Assembly: GCF_003439125.1 (NCBI RefSeq)
Contig: NZ_QSUU01000002.1
Span: 134,621 to 198,620, forward strand
Direction of reading: 5' to 3'
Length of the DNA: 64,000 nt
Source of the DNA: Collinsella sp. OM04-5
Lineage (GTDB): Bacteria; Actinomycetota; Coriobacteriia; Coriobacteriales; Coriobacteriaceae
Position 1 is the stretch's first letter. Each line of letters begins with the position of its first letter. The translations under genes were made by a program, and so were the position numbers. The notes below the pieces were generated by a model that did no database searches, was not told the DNA's origin, and was given only the letters and a program-made list of their open reading frames with translations. Positions 1-8,294 of the stretch are shown here, piece after piece.

Positions 1-23
1 AAGGACGTGACGGGGGCATGTCC

Positions 24-60
24 AAAAAGAAAGCCCCCGCGCTGCATGAGCGACGGGGGC
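24..60 (-). terminator. intrinsic terminator (attenuator) downstream of the L10 leader
   Basis: On the minus strand a 7-bp GC stem (GCCCCCG/CGGGGGC, 33-39 with 54-60) is followed by the T-rich run TTTCTTTTT. It lies directly 3' of an L10-type leader, the arrangement in which L10(L12)4 binding switches between termination and readthrough in Bacillus. The rplJ gene itself would be outside the window, so its role as attenuator is inferred. Confidence 0.7.
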
Positions 61-75
61 GAGAAGACATATCTA

Positions 76-152
76 CTCGACCACCTCGGCTGGCGGGATA
101 TCCCATTAAGCTCGCGGGCGATGCCCGTTTGCACCGGCTGTCTCTGGCAGCG
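76..152 (-). ncRNA. L10 ribosomal protein leader (rplJL autoregulatory RNA)
   Basis: Read on the minus strand, the segment has the L10-leader landmarks in the right order: CCAGAGACAGCCGGTG (about 148-133), then CTTAAT near 110, then CCAGCCGAGGTGG (about 93-81). In the known family these form the kink-turn and stem bound by L10(L12)4 to repress rplJ-rplL. A sigma70-type promoter lies just upstream (175-203) and an intrinsic terminator just downstream (24-60). I therefore predict that rplJ and rplL begin left of position 1, on the minus strand. Exact ends are approximate. The motif match is by eye; a covariance-model search was not possible. Confidence 0.85.
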
Positions 153-174
153 GATTCGTGCGTGAACCGAAAGT

Positions 175-203
175 ATTATGGCGGGGACCCCGGCGTCGGT
201 CAA
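175..203 (-). promoter_or_regulatory. sigma70-type promoter for the L10 leader/rplJL
   Basis: Minus-strand -35 TTGACC (203-198) and -10 CATAAT (180-175) are separated by 17 bases. The predicted start of transcription falls about 20 bases before the conserved L10 leader core. The -35 box overlaps the outer left arm of the large inverted repeat at 201-404. Confidence 0.65.
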
Positions 204-404
204 CGGGAAACCGGGCTGCACACAATTCCACCATCCGGCCGCGCCGCCGAAGGCCAGGCGCAAGGTTTTCGCTCGGTCAGGTCCTGGGCTCGCACGAAGA
301 GCACATTAAGTGCTCTTCGGCTCGTGCGGAATCTACGAAAACCTTGCGCCTGGCCTTCGGCGGCGCGGCCTGCGGTGACTTTGGGGCAGCCCGGTTTCCC
401 GTTG
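201..404. repeat. about 200-bp nested inverted repeat
   Basis: Three nested palindromic layers are visible. The outer arms are 19 bp, 201-219 against 386-404, with no mismatch. The middle arms are 35 bp, 237-271 against 336-370, also perfect. The inner arms are 9 bp, 296-304 against 310-318, around the loop ATTAA. Transcribed in either direction this would give a very stable cruciform or hairpin RNA. It fills the gap between the aminotransferase stop (465) and the rplJL promoter. It could be a MITE-like element, a strong terminator/insulator or a structured RNA; nothing in it looks coding. Confidence 0.9.
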
Positions 405-464
405 GCCGGCACCCCCACTCATAAGCCTTAAGTCGGTGGGCTGATGATTTTGGGTCCCGTTGGG

Positions 465-1601
465 CTACAGAGTTGAAACGAAGGTGGACAGGCGGCGGAG
501 GCCTTCGTCCAGATCTTTGTCGGAGACGCAGTAGCTGAGGCGGATGTAGCCTTCGGTGCCGAAGCAGTTTCCGGGGACTAGGGCTACGTTGGCCTCTTTG
601 ATGGCTTTGATGCAGAAGTCTTCGCTTGTCAGGCCGTACTGTTTAATGCTGGGGAAGGCGTAGAAGGCGCCGGCTGGTTCCACTACGTCGAGATCCATGG
701 CGTCTAAGGCTGCGAGTACGCGCTCGCGGCGGGCTCGGTAGACTTTGAGCATGGGGGTTGGGTCGACGGTGAGGGCTCGGGCTGCGGCGTCCATCTCGAA
801 GGAGACGGCGCTCGATACTAGGTATTGGTGAGCTTTTGCGATCTCGGCGATGACGGGTGCCGCTGCCGCGAGCCAACCCAGGCGCCAGCCGGTCATGGCC
901 CAGGGCTTGGAGAAGCTCTCGATGACGACCGTCTGCTCGCGCAGCTCCGGGTGTCGCTGGGCGAAGCGCTCGTAGCCGTCCACATAGACGAGGCGGTTGT
1001 ATACGTCGTCGCAGACTACGTATATGCCCGCCTGCTCTGCCACGCGCGCCACGGCGTCGAGCGATGCCGTGTCGAGGATGCAACCCGTGGGATTGTTGGG
1101 CGAGCAGATGACGATGGCCTTGGTCGCCGGGGTCACACAGGCGCTAAGCGCGTCCTCGTCAATCTGGAATTGCGCAGGCTCCGTATCCAAGAAGACCGCC
1201 TTGGCGTGGTTGGCCACGACGATGCTCTCGTACAGGCCAAAGGCGGGCGTGGGGATAATGACCTCGTCGCCGGGGTTGAGCATAGCCATAAATGTTGCCG
1301 ACAGTGCCTCGGTCGCGCCGTCGGTCAGGATGACCTCATCGGCGGAAAACGCCAGGCCCGCGTCATCCATATATTTGGACAGTGCATCACGCAGGGCGGG
1401 GCGACCGTTGTTGGGCGGATAGTGCGTGTCACCGCGGTCCAGCGCGGCGGTCACCTCGGCGCTAATCACATCGGGCGTGGGAAAATCGGGCTCGCCGAGC
1501 GCGAGCGCGATACACCCCGGATGCCGGGCGGCGAGCGCGTTAATCCGGCGGATACCGGAGGGCTTGAGCATAGCAAGCGAGGTATTCATGGGCAGACGCA
1601 T
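465..1601 (-). CDS. class I/II PLP-dependent aminotransferase (aspartate aminotransferase-like)
   Basis: A 378-residue protein of normal length for fold-type I aminotransferases, which transfer amino groups between amino acids and 2-oxo acids. Visible landmarks are SPNNPTG (about 167-173), CDDVY (197-201) contacting the cofactor, and SFSKPWAMTGWR with the probable PLP-binding Lys232. The C-terminal YIRLSY would supply the substrate carboxylate-binding Arg. The ATG at 1601 follows AAAGGA by a good distance. It is a single gene between divergent or unrelated neighbours. Specificity (aspartate, alanine or aromatic) cannot be read from sequence. Confidence 0.88.
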   Translation of the reverse strand: MRLPMNTSLAMLKPSGIRRINALAARHPGCIALALGEPDFPTPDVISAEVTAALDRGDTHYPPNNGRPALRDALSKYMDDAGLAFSADEVILTDGATEALSATFMAMLNPGDEVIIPTPAFGLYESIVVANHAKAVFLDTEPAQFQIDEDALSACVTPATKAIVICSPNNPTGCILDTASLDAVARVAEQAGIYVVCDDVYNRLVYVDGYERFAQRHPELREQTVVIESFSKPWAMTGWRLGWLAAAAPVIAEIAKAHQYLVSSAVSFEMDAAARALTVDPTPMLKVYRARRERVLAALDAMDLDVVEPAGAFYAFPSIKQYGLTSEDFCIKAIKEANVALVPGNCFGTEGYIRLSYCVSDKDLDEGLRRLSTFVSTL

Positions 1602-1694
1602 GGCGTTCCTTTCATAAGGGTTGCACTAGGATAGCGCGGCGGGGCGCCACCAGACGGTGTAACCTAAACGGAAACGAGTCGGAAAGGAGATGGC

Positions 1695-2357
1695 ATGGAG
1701 ACGACCGCGCGCGGCGACTTACCAAAAACACTGCACACCATTGCGTATATCAGTATTCCCAATAGCGCCGATCTTGATTTTTTGCTCTGGGACCTGCAGG
1801 ATGCCATCGCCGCCTATGCTCAACTTTCCGGCACCGCACTCCCCCGCCCGGTCGACTTGAAGGCAAATGACGCCGGCAGCGTTGCCGATGGCATCGTGCT
1901 GGCCATTGAAGATGTGGCTGACGATGAGACGTTGACTGCTATCGAGCAGGCGCTTGAGCGCTTTGGCGGTACGGGAACGCGCGTCTATGCCGCGATTCGA
2001 GCCGCACAAGAGGGCACTGAGCAGGCGCGTGGGACCGCCGTTCGCCTGCACAAGGCATGTGAGCGCCATGACCAATTGTGGTGTGGCGGCGTTGCCATCT
2101 GCGCCGGCAGCGGCATCGCAGCGCTTCGCCATTCCCCGCGCATGGGACTCTTGCGGCGACCGTTTTCGGAGGCCATGGACAAGCTCGTGGGCGCCGTGCG
2201 CATGGGCTGCTCCGTCGAGCATGCACAGCGACTTGGCGGCGGCAATGCCGCCAACGTCGACGCCGACGGCATGGTTTGCGCCGAGCCAGCCGTGCCCGCG
2301 CCGATCTGGCGAGGCGTTCTGAAACGTCTGGGCGCCCACGCTCAAACAAAAATCTAA
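1695..2357 (+). CDS. hypothetical protein, flavodoxin/FMN-reductase-like C-terminal half
   Basis: A 220-residue protein preceded by a clear AAGGAGA ribosome site. The C-terminal part has LWCGGVAICAGSGI followed by SPRMGLLRRPFSEAMDKLV. This resembles the WxGG...P...L...L pattern seen in NAD(P)H-dependent flavodoxin-fold reductases of gut Firmicutes and Coriobacteria. The N-terminal half does not show the usual FMN phosphate-binding loop, so a redox activity is uncertain. It is divergent from the aminotransferase and convergent with the DNA glycosylase, whose stop begins two bases after it ends. Confidence 0.6.
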   Translation: METTARGDLPKTLHTIAYISIPNSADLDFLLWDLQDAIAAYAQLSGTALPRPVDLKANDAGSVADGIVLAIEDVADDETLTAIEQALERFGGTGTRVYAAIRAAQEGTEQARGTAVRLHKACERHDQLWCGGVAICAGSGIAALRHSPRMGLLRRPFSEAMDKLVGAVRMGCSVEHAQRLGGGNAANVDADGMVCAEPAVPAPIWRGVLKRLGAHAQTKI

Positions 2358-2358
2358 A

Positions 2359-2922
2359 TTAAATAACAGCCCAGTCAACGGCTTCGTGCCAACGCTCGAC
2401 AAGACGCTCCAGTCGCCAGGCGGCATTGGCAGGACTTGTCGAGGGCAGGACGACGGCGGGCAACCCCGTCCGATCTTGCAAGTAGCGTTTGTAGAGTCGC
2501 CCTGCCGTACCGCCGTTACAGACAACGACCTCGATCGGCGCGGCATCGGTAATGCGCTCGATATGTGCCGGCACAACGTTGCGAATGCTCGCGTCGCTCG
2601 AGCCCTTAATGTCGCAGCCCTCGATTGCATCCCACAGGGCCACGCCGCCGTTCAGCAGCATGGCCCGCTTGGCGGCAATGGAGGCATCGAGCGTCGCGGG
2701 CTCACCGCTTGCCAAAGGATCGCCCTCGTTGGGCGGCACAGGCACACCGAGGCACGCAGCCATCACACGCCAAAAGCGATTCTGAGGGTTGCCGTAATAA
2801 AAGACATTTGCACGCGAGAGCACCGAGGGAAACGACCCCAGCACCAAAACGCGCGAGCGCTCGTCAAACATGGGTTCAAACCCATGCTCAATATGTTGAT
2901 AGCCCTCGTCGGCAGCAGCCAT
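2359..2922 (-). CDS. DNA-deoxyinosine (hypoxanthine-DNA) glycosylase, UDG superfamily
   Basis: 187 residues. The pattern fits UDG-superfamily family 6 hypoxanthine-DNA glycosylases, which excise deaminated adenine: VLVLGSFPSVLS then FYYGNPQNRFW in the first third, and LPSTSPANA near the C-terminus for the base-flipping loop. The middle carries GVALWDAI, also typical. It starts three bases after the stop of the GH13 gene and is therefore probably cotranscribed with it. The functional link to sugar metabolism is not obvious. Family assignment is fairly secure; substrate preference is from the family. Confidence 0.8.
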   Translation of the reverse strand: MAAADEGYQHIEHGFEPMFDERSRVLVLGSFPSVLSRANVFYYGNPQNRFWRVMAACLGVPVPPNEGDPLASGEPATLDASIAAKRAMLLNGGVALWDAIEGCDIKGSSDASIRNVVPAHIERITDAAPIEVVVCNGGTAGRLYKRYLQDRTGLPAVVLPSTSPANAAWRLERLVERWHEAVDWAVI

Positions 2923-2925
2923 GGC

Positions 2926-4302
2926 CTAGGCCCTCAACAGATAACGCACCTCGTAGGGCGCAAGCTCAAGGGAGCCAGCCAGCTCGACCGTGGGTGCATC
3001 GTCGGCAAGCAAATCGACAAAGGAGCCGTTGAGCTCGCCGGCGCCAAAGGTGTAAGGCTCGTCCACGGCGTTCACCGCCACGAGCACCGTCGCGCCGTCA
3101 CAGGCGCGCTCAAACAACAGTTGCTTGTTCTGAATCACCACGTTGCGGTACGCGCCGTAGTTGAGAGCGCGTGCCGCCGCATCGTCGGCCGAGCGCAGGT
3201 GCGCGAGCTGCGTGATGAACGCCGTCAGCTCGTTGGGCGCGGGCTCATCGAGCGCAGGCCGCAGCGCCCAGTCGCCATCGGGGCCGCCCTTTCCGCCAGC
3301 GATTCCCCACTCGCTGCCATAGTAGACGCACGGGATGCCCGGCATGCCAAAGAGCATGCCATAGGCGGGACGCAGGCACGACTTGTCGGTGAGGATGCTT
3401 GCCAGGCGCAGCACGTCGTGGTTGTCGACAAACGACAGCAGGTGTTTGCCACGGTAGATGCACCACGGATCGCCGCCAAACTGGCGATGCAGCGAATGAG
3501 CGATCTCGAACATGTTGACCGAGTTAAAGCTGGAGTACAGGCCCTTGTAGCACTCGTAGTTGGTGCAGGAGTCGAGCATCTCGTCGTTGACGATTTGGCT
3601 GTAGTCGCCGTGGAGTGTCTCGCCGATCAGCACGAAATCAGGCTTGAGCTCACGGGCAAAGCTATGCAGACGACGCATGAAATCGCGGTCGAGCATGTAG
3701 GCGACGTCCAGGCGCAGACCGTCGACGCCAAAGACCTCGGCCCAGCGGCGTACGGACTCGAGCAGGTAATCGACCACAGCGGGATTTTGCAGATTGAGCT
3801 TCACAAGCTCAAAATGGCCCTCCCAGCCCTCGTACCAAAAGCCGTCGCCATAGCACGAGTCGCCGTCAAAGCTGATGTGGAACCAATCCTTGTAAGGCGA
3901 GTCCCACTTGTGCTCCTGCACATCGCGGAAGGCCCAAAAGCCACGACCGACGTGGTTGAAGACGGCGTCGAGCACCACGCGGATGCCGTGGGCATGCAGC
4001 GTGCCGCATACGGCGGCAAAGTCGGCATCCCCGCCCAAGCGACGGTCGATGTGGCGCAGGCTGCGCGTGTCGTAGCCGTGGCTATCAGACTCGAGCGGCG
4101 GGTTGATCAGCACGGCGCCAATACCGAGTTTTTGCAGGTAGTCGGCCCATTGGGCGATCTTCATGATGGGCGCATCGGGGTTGGGCGCGGCGTTGGCAGC
4201 CTGGGCGAGCTCATCCTCGGCAACGGGCGCGGCGTTTTCGCGCGGAGCTCCGCAAAAGCCCAGCGGATAGATTTGATAGAACGTCGTCTCGTATGCCCAC
4301 AT
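2926..4302 (-). CDS. GH13 alpha-amylase family glycosidase (maltodextrinase-like)
   Basis: 458 residues, a TIM-barrel alpha-glucan hydrolase of compact, cytosolic type with no signal peptide. The GH13 conserved regions are present: LDAVFNHVG (111-119), GLRLDVAY with nucleophile Asp199, LIGETLHGD with acid/base Glu228, and FVDNHD with the third carboxylate Asp296. A short C-terminal beta domain follows. The ATG is preceded by GGGAGG. It probably degrades imported maltodextrins or trims cyclic oligomers; the exact substrate is unknown. First gene of a two-gene operon with the DNA glycosylase. Confidence 0.85.
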   Translation of the reverse strand: MWAYETTFYQIYPLGFCGAPRENAAPVAEDELAQAANAAPNPDAPIMKIAQWADYLQKLGIGAVLINPPLESDSHGYDTRSLRHIDRRLGGDADFAAVCGTLHAHGIRVVLDAVFNHVGRGFWAFRDVQEHKWDSPYKDWFHISFDGDSCYGDGFWYEGWEGHFELVKLNLQNPAVVDYLLESVRRWAEVFGVDGLRLDVAYMLDRDFMRRLHSFARELKPDFVLIGETLHGDYSQIVNDEMLDSCTNYECYKGLYSSFNSVNMFEIAHSLHRQFGGDPWCIYRGKHLLSFVDNHDVLRLASILTDKSCLRPAYGMLFGMPGIPCVYYGSEWGIAGGKGGPDGDWALRPALDEPAPNELTAFITQLAHLRSADDAAARALNYGAYRNVVIQNKQLLFERACDGATVLVAVNAVDEPYTFGAGELNGSFVDLLADDAPTVELAGSLELAPYEVRYLLRA

Positions 4303-4373
4303 AACAGCCTCCCAGTAAGCTCAACACAACGCTACCCATTGTATGCCCAGCTTGCATCCCCTTCCCCAAAATA

Positions 4374-4440
4374 AGTTGCGGTGAAATAGTTCCTGCTTGG
4401 GCCTTCAGGGGCCTTAAACAGGAACTATTCCACCGCAACT
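4374..4440. repeat. 22-bp-arm inverted repeat (hairpin)
   Basis: Arms 4374-4395 and 4419-4440 are complementary over 22 bases with a single mismatch and enclose a 23-base loop. It lies between the stop of the MFS gene and the start of the GH13 gene, both on the minus strand. There is no T-tract on either side, so it is not a standard terminator. It may be a member of a dispersed hairpin family, though its sequence differs from the other hairpins in this window. Confidence 0.85.
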
Positions 4441-4455
4441 GATGAGGGGACGTGA

Positions 4456-5652
4456 TTAGGCGACGGGCTTGGCACGGCGGATGGCTGGGAGCAGCACGGT
4501 GATGGCGAGGATGACGCCCACGACGGCAATCGCCCCGCCCGCGAAGCCAATCCAAGCGATACCGGGGCCCGACACCACGGCGCCGCCGATCGCGGTGCCC
4601 GTGCCGATACCCAGATTGAACAGGCCCGAGAAGATCGACATGGCGACGGCCGACGAATCCGCCGGCGTGTACTTGATGAGCTCGGCCTGGAACGCCACGT
4701 TAAAGGCCGTGGAGCAGCAGCCCCATAGCGCGCAGACGGCAAGCACCGCCGCGAGCGACGATGCGGCCGGACCCATGAGCAGCAGGGCCGCCGGCACACC
4801 GGAGAGCGTAATAGCCAAGAATGGGAACCGGTGCCCGTCGAACAGGCGGCCAAACAGCCAGCTGCCCACCAGACCGGAGAAGCCAAACGCCGTCAGCGTC
4901 ATGGTGATGGCGCCCGCATCGACGTGCGCGACCTGCGCCAGGAAGGGCTCGATATAGCTGTAGCTTGCGTAATAGCCGGTCGCCATAAAGACCGTGACCG
5001 CGTAGAGCGCGATCAGGAACGGGTTCTTGAGCAGCTCGGGCAGCTGCTTAACGGTAAAGCGCTCACCCGCCGGCATGGCCGGGAACACCGCTGCCTGGTA
5101 CACCACCGCGGCAGCAGAGAAGGCCCCGACCACGGCAAACGTCATACGCCAGCCCACGGCCAGGCCAATGGCGCGGCCGAGGGGCAGGCCAAAGATCTGT
5201 GCGATGGAAGAGCCCGTGGCGATCATGCTGATGGCGAGTGCCCCATGGCGCGTGTCAACCAGACGCGACGCCATGATCGAGGCGACCGACCAGAACACGG
5301 CGTGCGCGCAGGCAACCACCAGGCGTGCGCAGACCAGAATGGGATAGGTCGGCGCCACGGCGGACAGGAACTGGCCCAGCGAGAACACGGCAAGCACGCC
5401 CAGCAGCATCCGCTTGAACTCAAAGCGCGAGGCAAACACCATAAGCGGCAGCGACAGCAGCATGACGCCCCAAGCATAGACCGAGATCATGATGCCTGCC
5501 TGGGCCTCGGTGAGCGAGAACGATGCGGCGATATCAGTCAGAAGGCCGATGGGCATAAACTCCGACGTGTTGAACACGAACGCGCAGCAGGCGAGCCCGA
5601 TAAGCGGGAGCCACTGCCTGAGTGCGATACCACCTTGCTTTGTTTGAGCCAT
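4456..5652 (-). CDS. MFS transporter, sugar-efflux (SotB/AraJ-like) type
   Basis: 398 residues with about twelve hydrophobic segments and no large soluble domain, the usual size for drug:H+ antiporter family 1 proteins. The N-terminus FNTSEFMPIGLL and the loop after helix 2, LVFASRFEFKRML, match the SotB/AraJ/YdhP branch that exports arabinose- or lactose-like sugars and various drugs. The ATG follows GAGAGG. It stands alone; no regulator is adjacent. The substrate cannot be deduced from sequence. Confidence 0.8.
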   Translation of the reverse strand: MAQTKQGGIALRQWLPLIGLACCAFVFNTSEFMPIGLLTDIAASFSLTEAQAGIMISVYAWGVMLLSLPLMVFASRFEFKRMLLGVLAVFSLGQFLSAVAPTYPILVCARLVVACAHAVFWSVASIMASRLVDTRHGALAISMIATGSSIAQIFGLPLGRAIGLAVGWRMTFAVVGAFSAAAVVYQAAVFPAMPAGERFTVKQLPELLKNPFLIALYAVTVFMATGYYASYSYIEPFLAQVAHVDAGAITMTLTAFGFSGLVGSWLFGRLFDGHRFPFLAITLSGVPAALLLMGPAASSLAAVLAVCALWGCCSTAFNVAFQAELIKYTPADSSAVAMSIFSGLFNLGIGTGTAIGGAVVSGPGIAWIGFAGGAIAVVGVILAITVLLPAIRRAKPVA

Positions 5653-5827
5653 ATAGGAAAACCTCTCCGATCATCTAGAGCGGTGGGCGATTATAGCAAT
5701 GAGAAGTCTATAAAATGAGCAACAAAAGAATTCTTGGAAAACGATCGTTAACAGATGGCGCGCCAATTCTGCTTAGAAAGCAAGGTACGCAGAAACTCAA
5801 TGTCGAAAACGCGGCTTCATCTTCGGG

Positions 5828-6655
5828 CTATCGCGCCTGCTCGGATACGCACAAGGACACCCCCATGAGCACGTCAATTTCGAGCCAACTCGCAACCGCA
5901 CAATGAACTAGCAAAAGCAGCATATAAGCAAACGCCCCATAATAAAGTCCCTCATGTACAAGCGCCGTCACTGAAAGTGCCGACGGCAGCGCCGCACTCG
6001 AAACTACCCATCCAACAAGAACCTGGATAGCGCAACTTGCAACCAGGTTCCATGCCACCAGCAGCGTTGCGGGACGCGCGATTTCCCTGCAGGAGGAACG
6101 AAGCACCGTGACCGAACGCATGATGTAGCGTGGTGCAAACCGAATGCCTCGTAGTCCCCTCTGCTCCACGTCCGCATCTTCAATTAACACGAATACGAAC
6201 GACGCGGAAAGAAGCGTCACGATTACTGCCACCACAAGCGAGCACAACACCCCGAGCTGGCTGCTCGCAAGCGAGGCAAAGACTACAATTGCCGATAAAA
6301 TCAAGTGAACCAAATAAATTAGCAGCGCCCCAGAAATCTGGAGGGGAACCGTCGAGGCCAAGAGATAAACCGGAGGGGTTCGAGCAGGTTGCACCGTCTC
6401 TTTGGACCGGTCGACGGCAAATAATGAAAAAGCCACATTCGATAGAAGCAGGTTTAAAAAGGCCGCGACCACAGTGCAAATAAGCGTAATGGACGGATTG
6501 ATATAGGCGAGCTCAGTTGCAACGTTTGATACACCAATTTGAAGCGCGCTCATAACAAACAAGGGGATATATAACGCCATCGTGCAGCCACTCCGGCATC
6601 CCTTCGCCCGATCGCCCGATTCCAGAAAGACATTGAAGTTCTCTCGCAAGTTCAC
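5828..6655 (-). CDS. hypothetical multi-pass membrane protein
   Basis: 275 residues with about six strongly hydrophobic segments: roughly 28-45, 52-75, 98-125, 130-160, 200-225 and 230-265. There is a short polar N-terminus (NFNVFLESGDRAKGC) that could be cytoplasmic. I do not recognise a family. The assigned start is GTG with a weak ribosome site, so the N-terminus is uncertain. It lies 90 bases downstream of the GH4 gene in the same direction and could be cotranscribed, but nothing links it firmly to sugar uptake. Confidence 0.6.
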   Translation of the reverse strand: MNLRENFNVFLESGDRAKGCRSGCTMALYIPLFVMSALQIGVSNVATELAYINPSITLICTVVAAFLNLLLSNVAFSLFAVDRSKETVQPARTPPVYLLASTVPLQISGALLIYLVHLILSAIVVFASLASSQLGVLCSLVVAVIVTLLSASFVFVLIEDADVEQRGLRGIRFAPRYIMRSVTVLRSSCREIARPATLLVAWNLVASCAIQVLVGWVVSSAALPSALSVTALVHEGLYYGAFAYMLLLLVHCAVASWLEIDVLMGVSLCVSEQAR

Positions 6656-6745
6656 TCTATACCCGTTTTCTTACTAGGCAGGGCGAACGAGCGCCAATAT
6701 AAACGCCGGTCCGCCCATCCATGATTTCTAGTTTTAACGTCCAGA

Positions 6746-8119
6746 CTAGTCTGTCCAGCCGTCGATGTAGTCGCGGTTAAGCTCAAAGTACTGCGCGGCG
6801 ATATCTTTCGCCAAGGAGTACGAATTAACGAGCGGGTGCATCGCGAGGCTCTCGACAATGTCGCGCTTCGATCGGTTAACGATGCCACGCGCCACGGTGC
6901 GCTCGTAGTACTTGACGCGACGAATCAATTCGAGGTTTCCCGCGGGCACAGAATCGGCTTCGACGCGATGCGGTACACAGCCATCGGTGGAGATATCGCA
7001 CGTTGACTCAATGACATCTGTATCGAGAAGGCCGGGGATGGCGCCATTGTTGGGGGTGCACAGGATCATCTGCTGCGTCTTGCCAGAGCGAGCAATATCC
7101 ATGAAACGGAGCGCGACACCTGCGTATCCGCCAGCATCTTTGCCGTACACGTCAAACGTCCACGGCTTGTCGCGATGAATACCCGTCTCGGCCGCCATGT
7201 AATTGTTTTCGCGCATTCCGTACCACTTCTCAAAGCACGCGAGGCCTTTTTCGAAGTCGTTCTCAATATCGATAGATGCAAGCTCGCTCGTCATTTCTCG
7301 ATTAATTTCTTCAATTAGTTCGCCGCGCGTCTGGGGCGAAGAGAGAACGTTGGCAACGGCGCGCTCGCGATAGTAGAAATAGTATAGGTACTCATTTGGC
7401 ACGCATCCGCGATTTAGGACGAGGTCCTTCTCGAAGAACCTAAGATCTGTATGAGCATATGCCCCGTCGTCGTGGATCAAGTCGGGCATGATGTCCTCGC
7501 CGTCAACCGTCACATTGCGGAAGAACGAGAGGTGGTTGAGTCCATAGCACTCGCCCTGAACCGATGCGGGATCAACGCCTTTATACTCGGCAAACTGATG
7601 CAACATGCCCGAGGGGGCATCGCAAATGCCATAAGTAAAATCATAGCCCATATCGCGTAGGGCCTGAGATACGACGCCAGCGGGATTAGTAAAGTTAAAC
7701 ACCTTGACGCCCGGCTTTGCGTACTTCTTGATTAACTCGCAATACGAAGCAAGCGCAGGGACGGAGCGCATGGCAAAAGACACGCCGGCTGCGCCAGTCG
7801 TCTCCTGGCCAAGAACCCCATGTGAAAGAGCAATGCGCTCATCGCGAACGCGCATATGGTCCCCACCGACGCGAATCGTCGTGATCACGTAATCGGCGTC
7901 CTTAACGGCCTCGACTGCATCGCCCGTCAGTGAAAAATTAAGCGTGGGGCAAAGCATGCCCGAGACATGGGCGGCAAGGCCACCGTAGATGCGCAGCTTC
8001 TCGGGATCATTGTCCATAAACACAAGTTCATCGATTCCAAGCGATGACGCCTGCTGGGCTATGCTCTTTGCCAAAAACATGGAGCGGACGCCACCGCCCC
8101 CTATGACCGTAAGTTTCAT
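6746..8119 (-). CDS. family 4 glycoside hydrolase (6-phospho-glucosidase)
   Basis: 457 residues, NAD+- and divalent-metal-dependent GH4 enzyme that would hydrolyse a PTS-phosphorylated disaccharide in the cytoplasm. It shows the NAD-binding loop GGGGVRSM (7-14), RVGG (83-86), GQETTGAAG, NFTNPAG, the metal-binding Cys166 in ICDAPS and His197 in GLNHLSF. The start at 8119 is fixed by homology at the MKLTVIGGGG terminus and by a GGGGG ribosome site. It is divergent from an RpiR regulator and near a PTS EIICB. The CDAP metal motif is nearer the CDMP of 6-phospho-alpha-glucosidases than the CNVP of beta enzymes, so the anomer is uncertain. Confidence 0.87.
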   Translation of the reverse strand: MKLTVIGGGGVRSMFLAKSIAQQASSLGIDELVFMDNDPEKLRIYGGLAAHVSGMLCPTLNFSLTGDAVEAVKDADYVITTIRVGGDHMRVRDERIALSHGVLGQETTGAAGVSFAMRSVPALASYCELIKKYAKPGVKVFNFTNPAGVVSQALRDMGYDFTYGICDAPSGMLHQFAEYKGVDPASVQGECYGLNHLSFFRNVTVDGEDIMPDLIHDDGAYAHTDLRFFEKDLVLNRGCVPNEYLYYFYYRERAVANVLSSPQTRGELIEEINREMTSELASIDIENDFEKGLACFEKWYGMRENNYMAAETGIHRDKPWTFDVYGKDAGGYAGVALRFMDIARSGKTQQMILCTPNNGAIPGLLDTDVIESTCDISTDGCVPHRVEADSVPAGNLELIRRVKYYERTVARGIVNRSKRDIVESLAMHPLVNSYSLAKDIAAQYFELNRDYIDGWTD

Positions 8120-8294
8120 ATCGAAACCCCCAATTAGCACATTCAATATTGCATGGTTCGCCTGTGTATGGATATTGTATCCAGCATGGAGGGCCGCTTC
8201 CCGCCCCGGCTGCAAGGCAGGAAAGGAATTCCCCAAGGAGTTATTATTTACGCAACGGAAGCGGCCGCACACGTCCGGCGGGAAGGGAGCACCG

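Noticed and set aside
18..431. 137-codon plus-strand reading frame across the left edge
   Set aside because: It runs through the L10 leader and the large palindrome, has no ribosome site and no protein-like composition.
2386..4374. 662-codon plus-strand frame opposite the GH13 and glycosylase genes
   Set aside because: Antisense shadow of two well-supported genes; GC bias keeps the opposite frame open. Its translation shows no domain.
6130..6483. 117-codon plus-strand frame within the membrane-protein gene
   Set aside because: Antisense frame with a proline/arginine-rich translation and no ribosome site.
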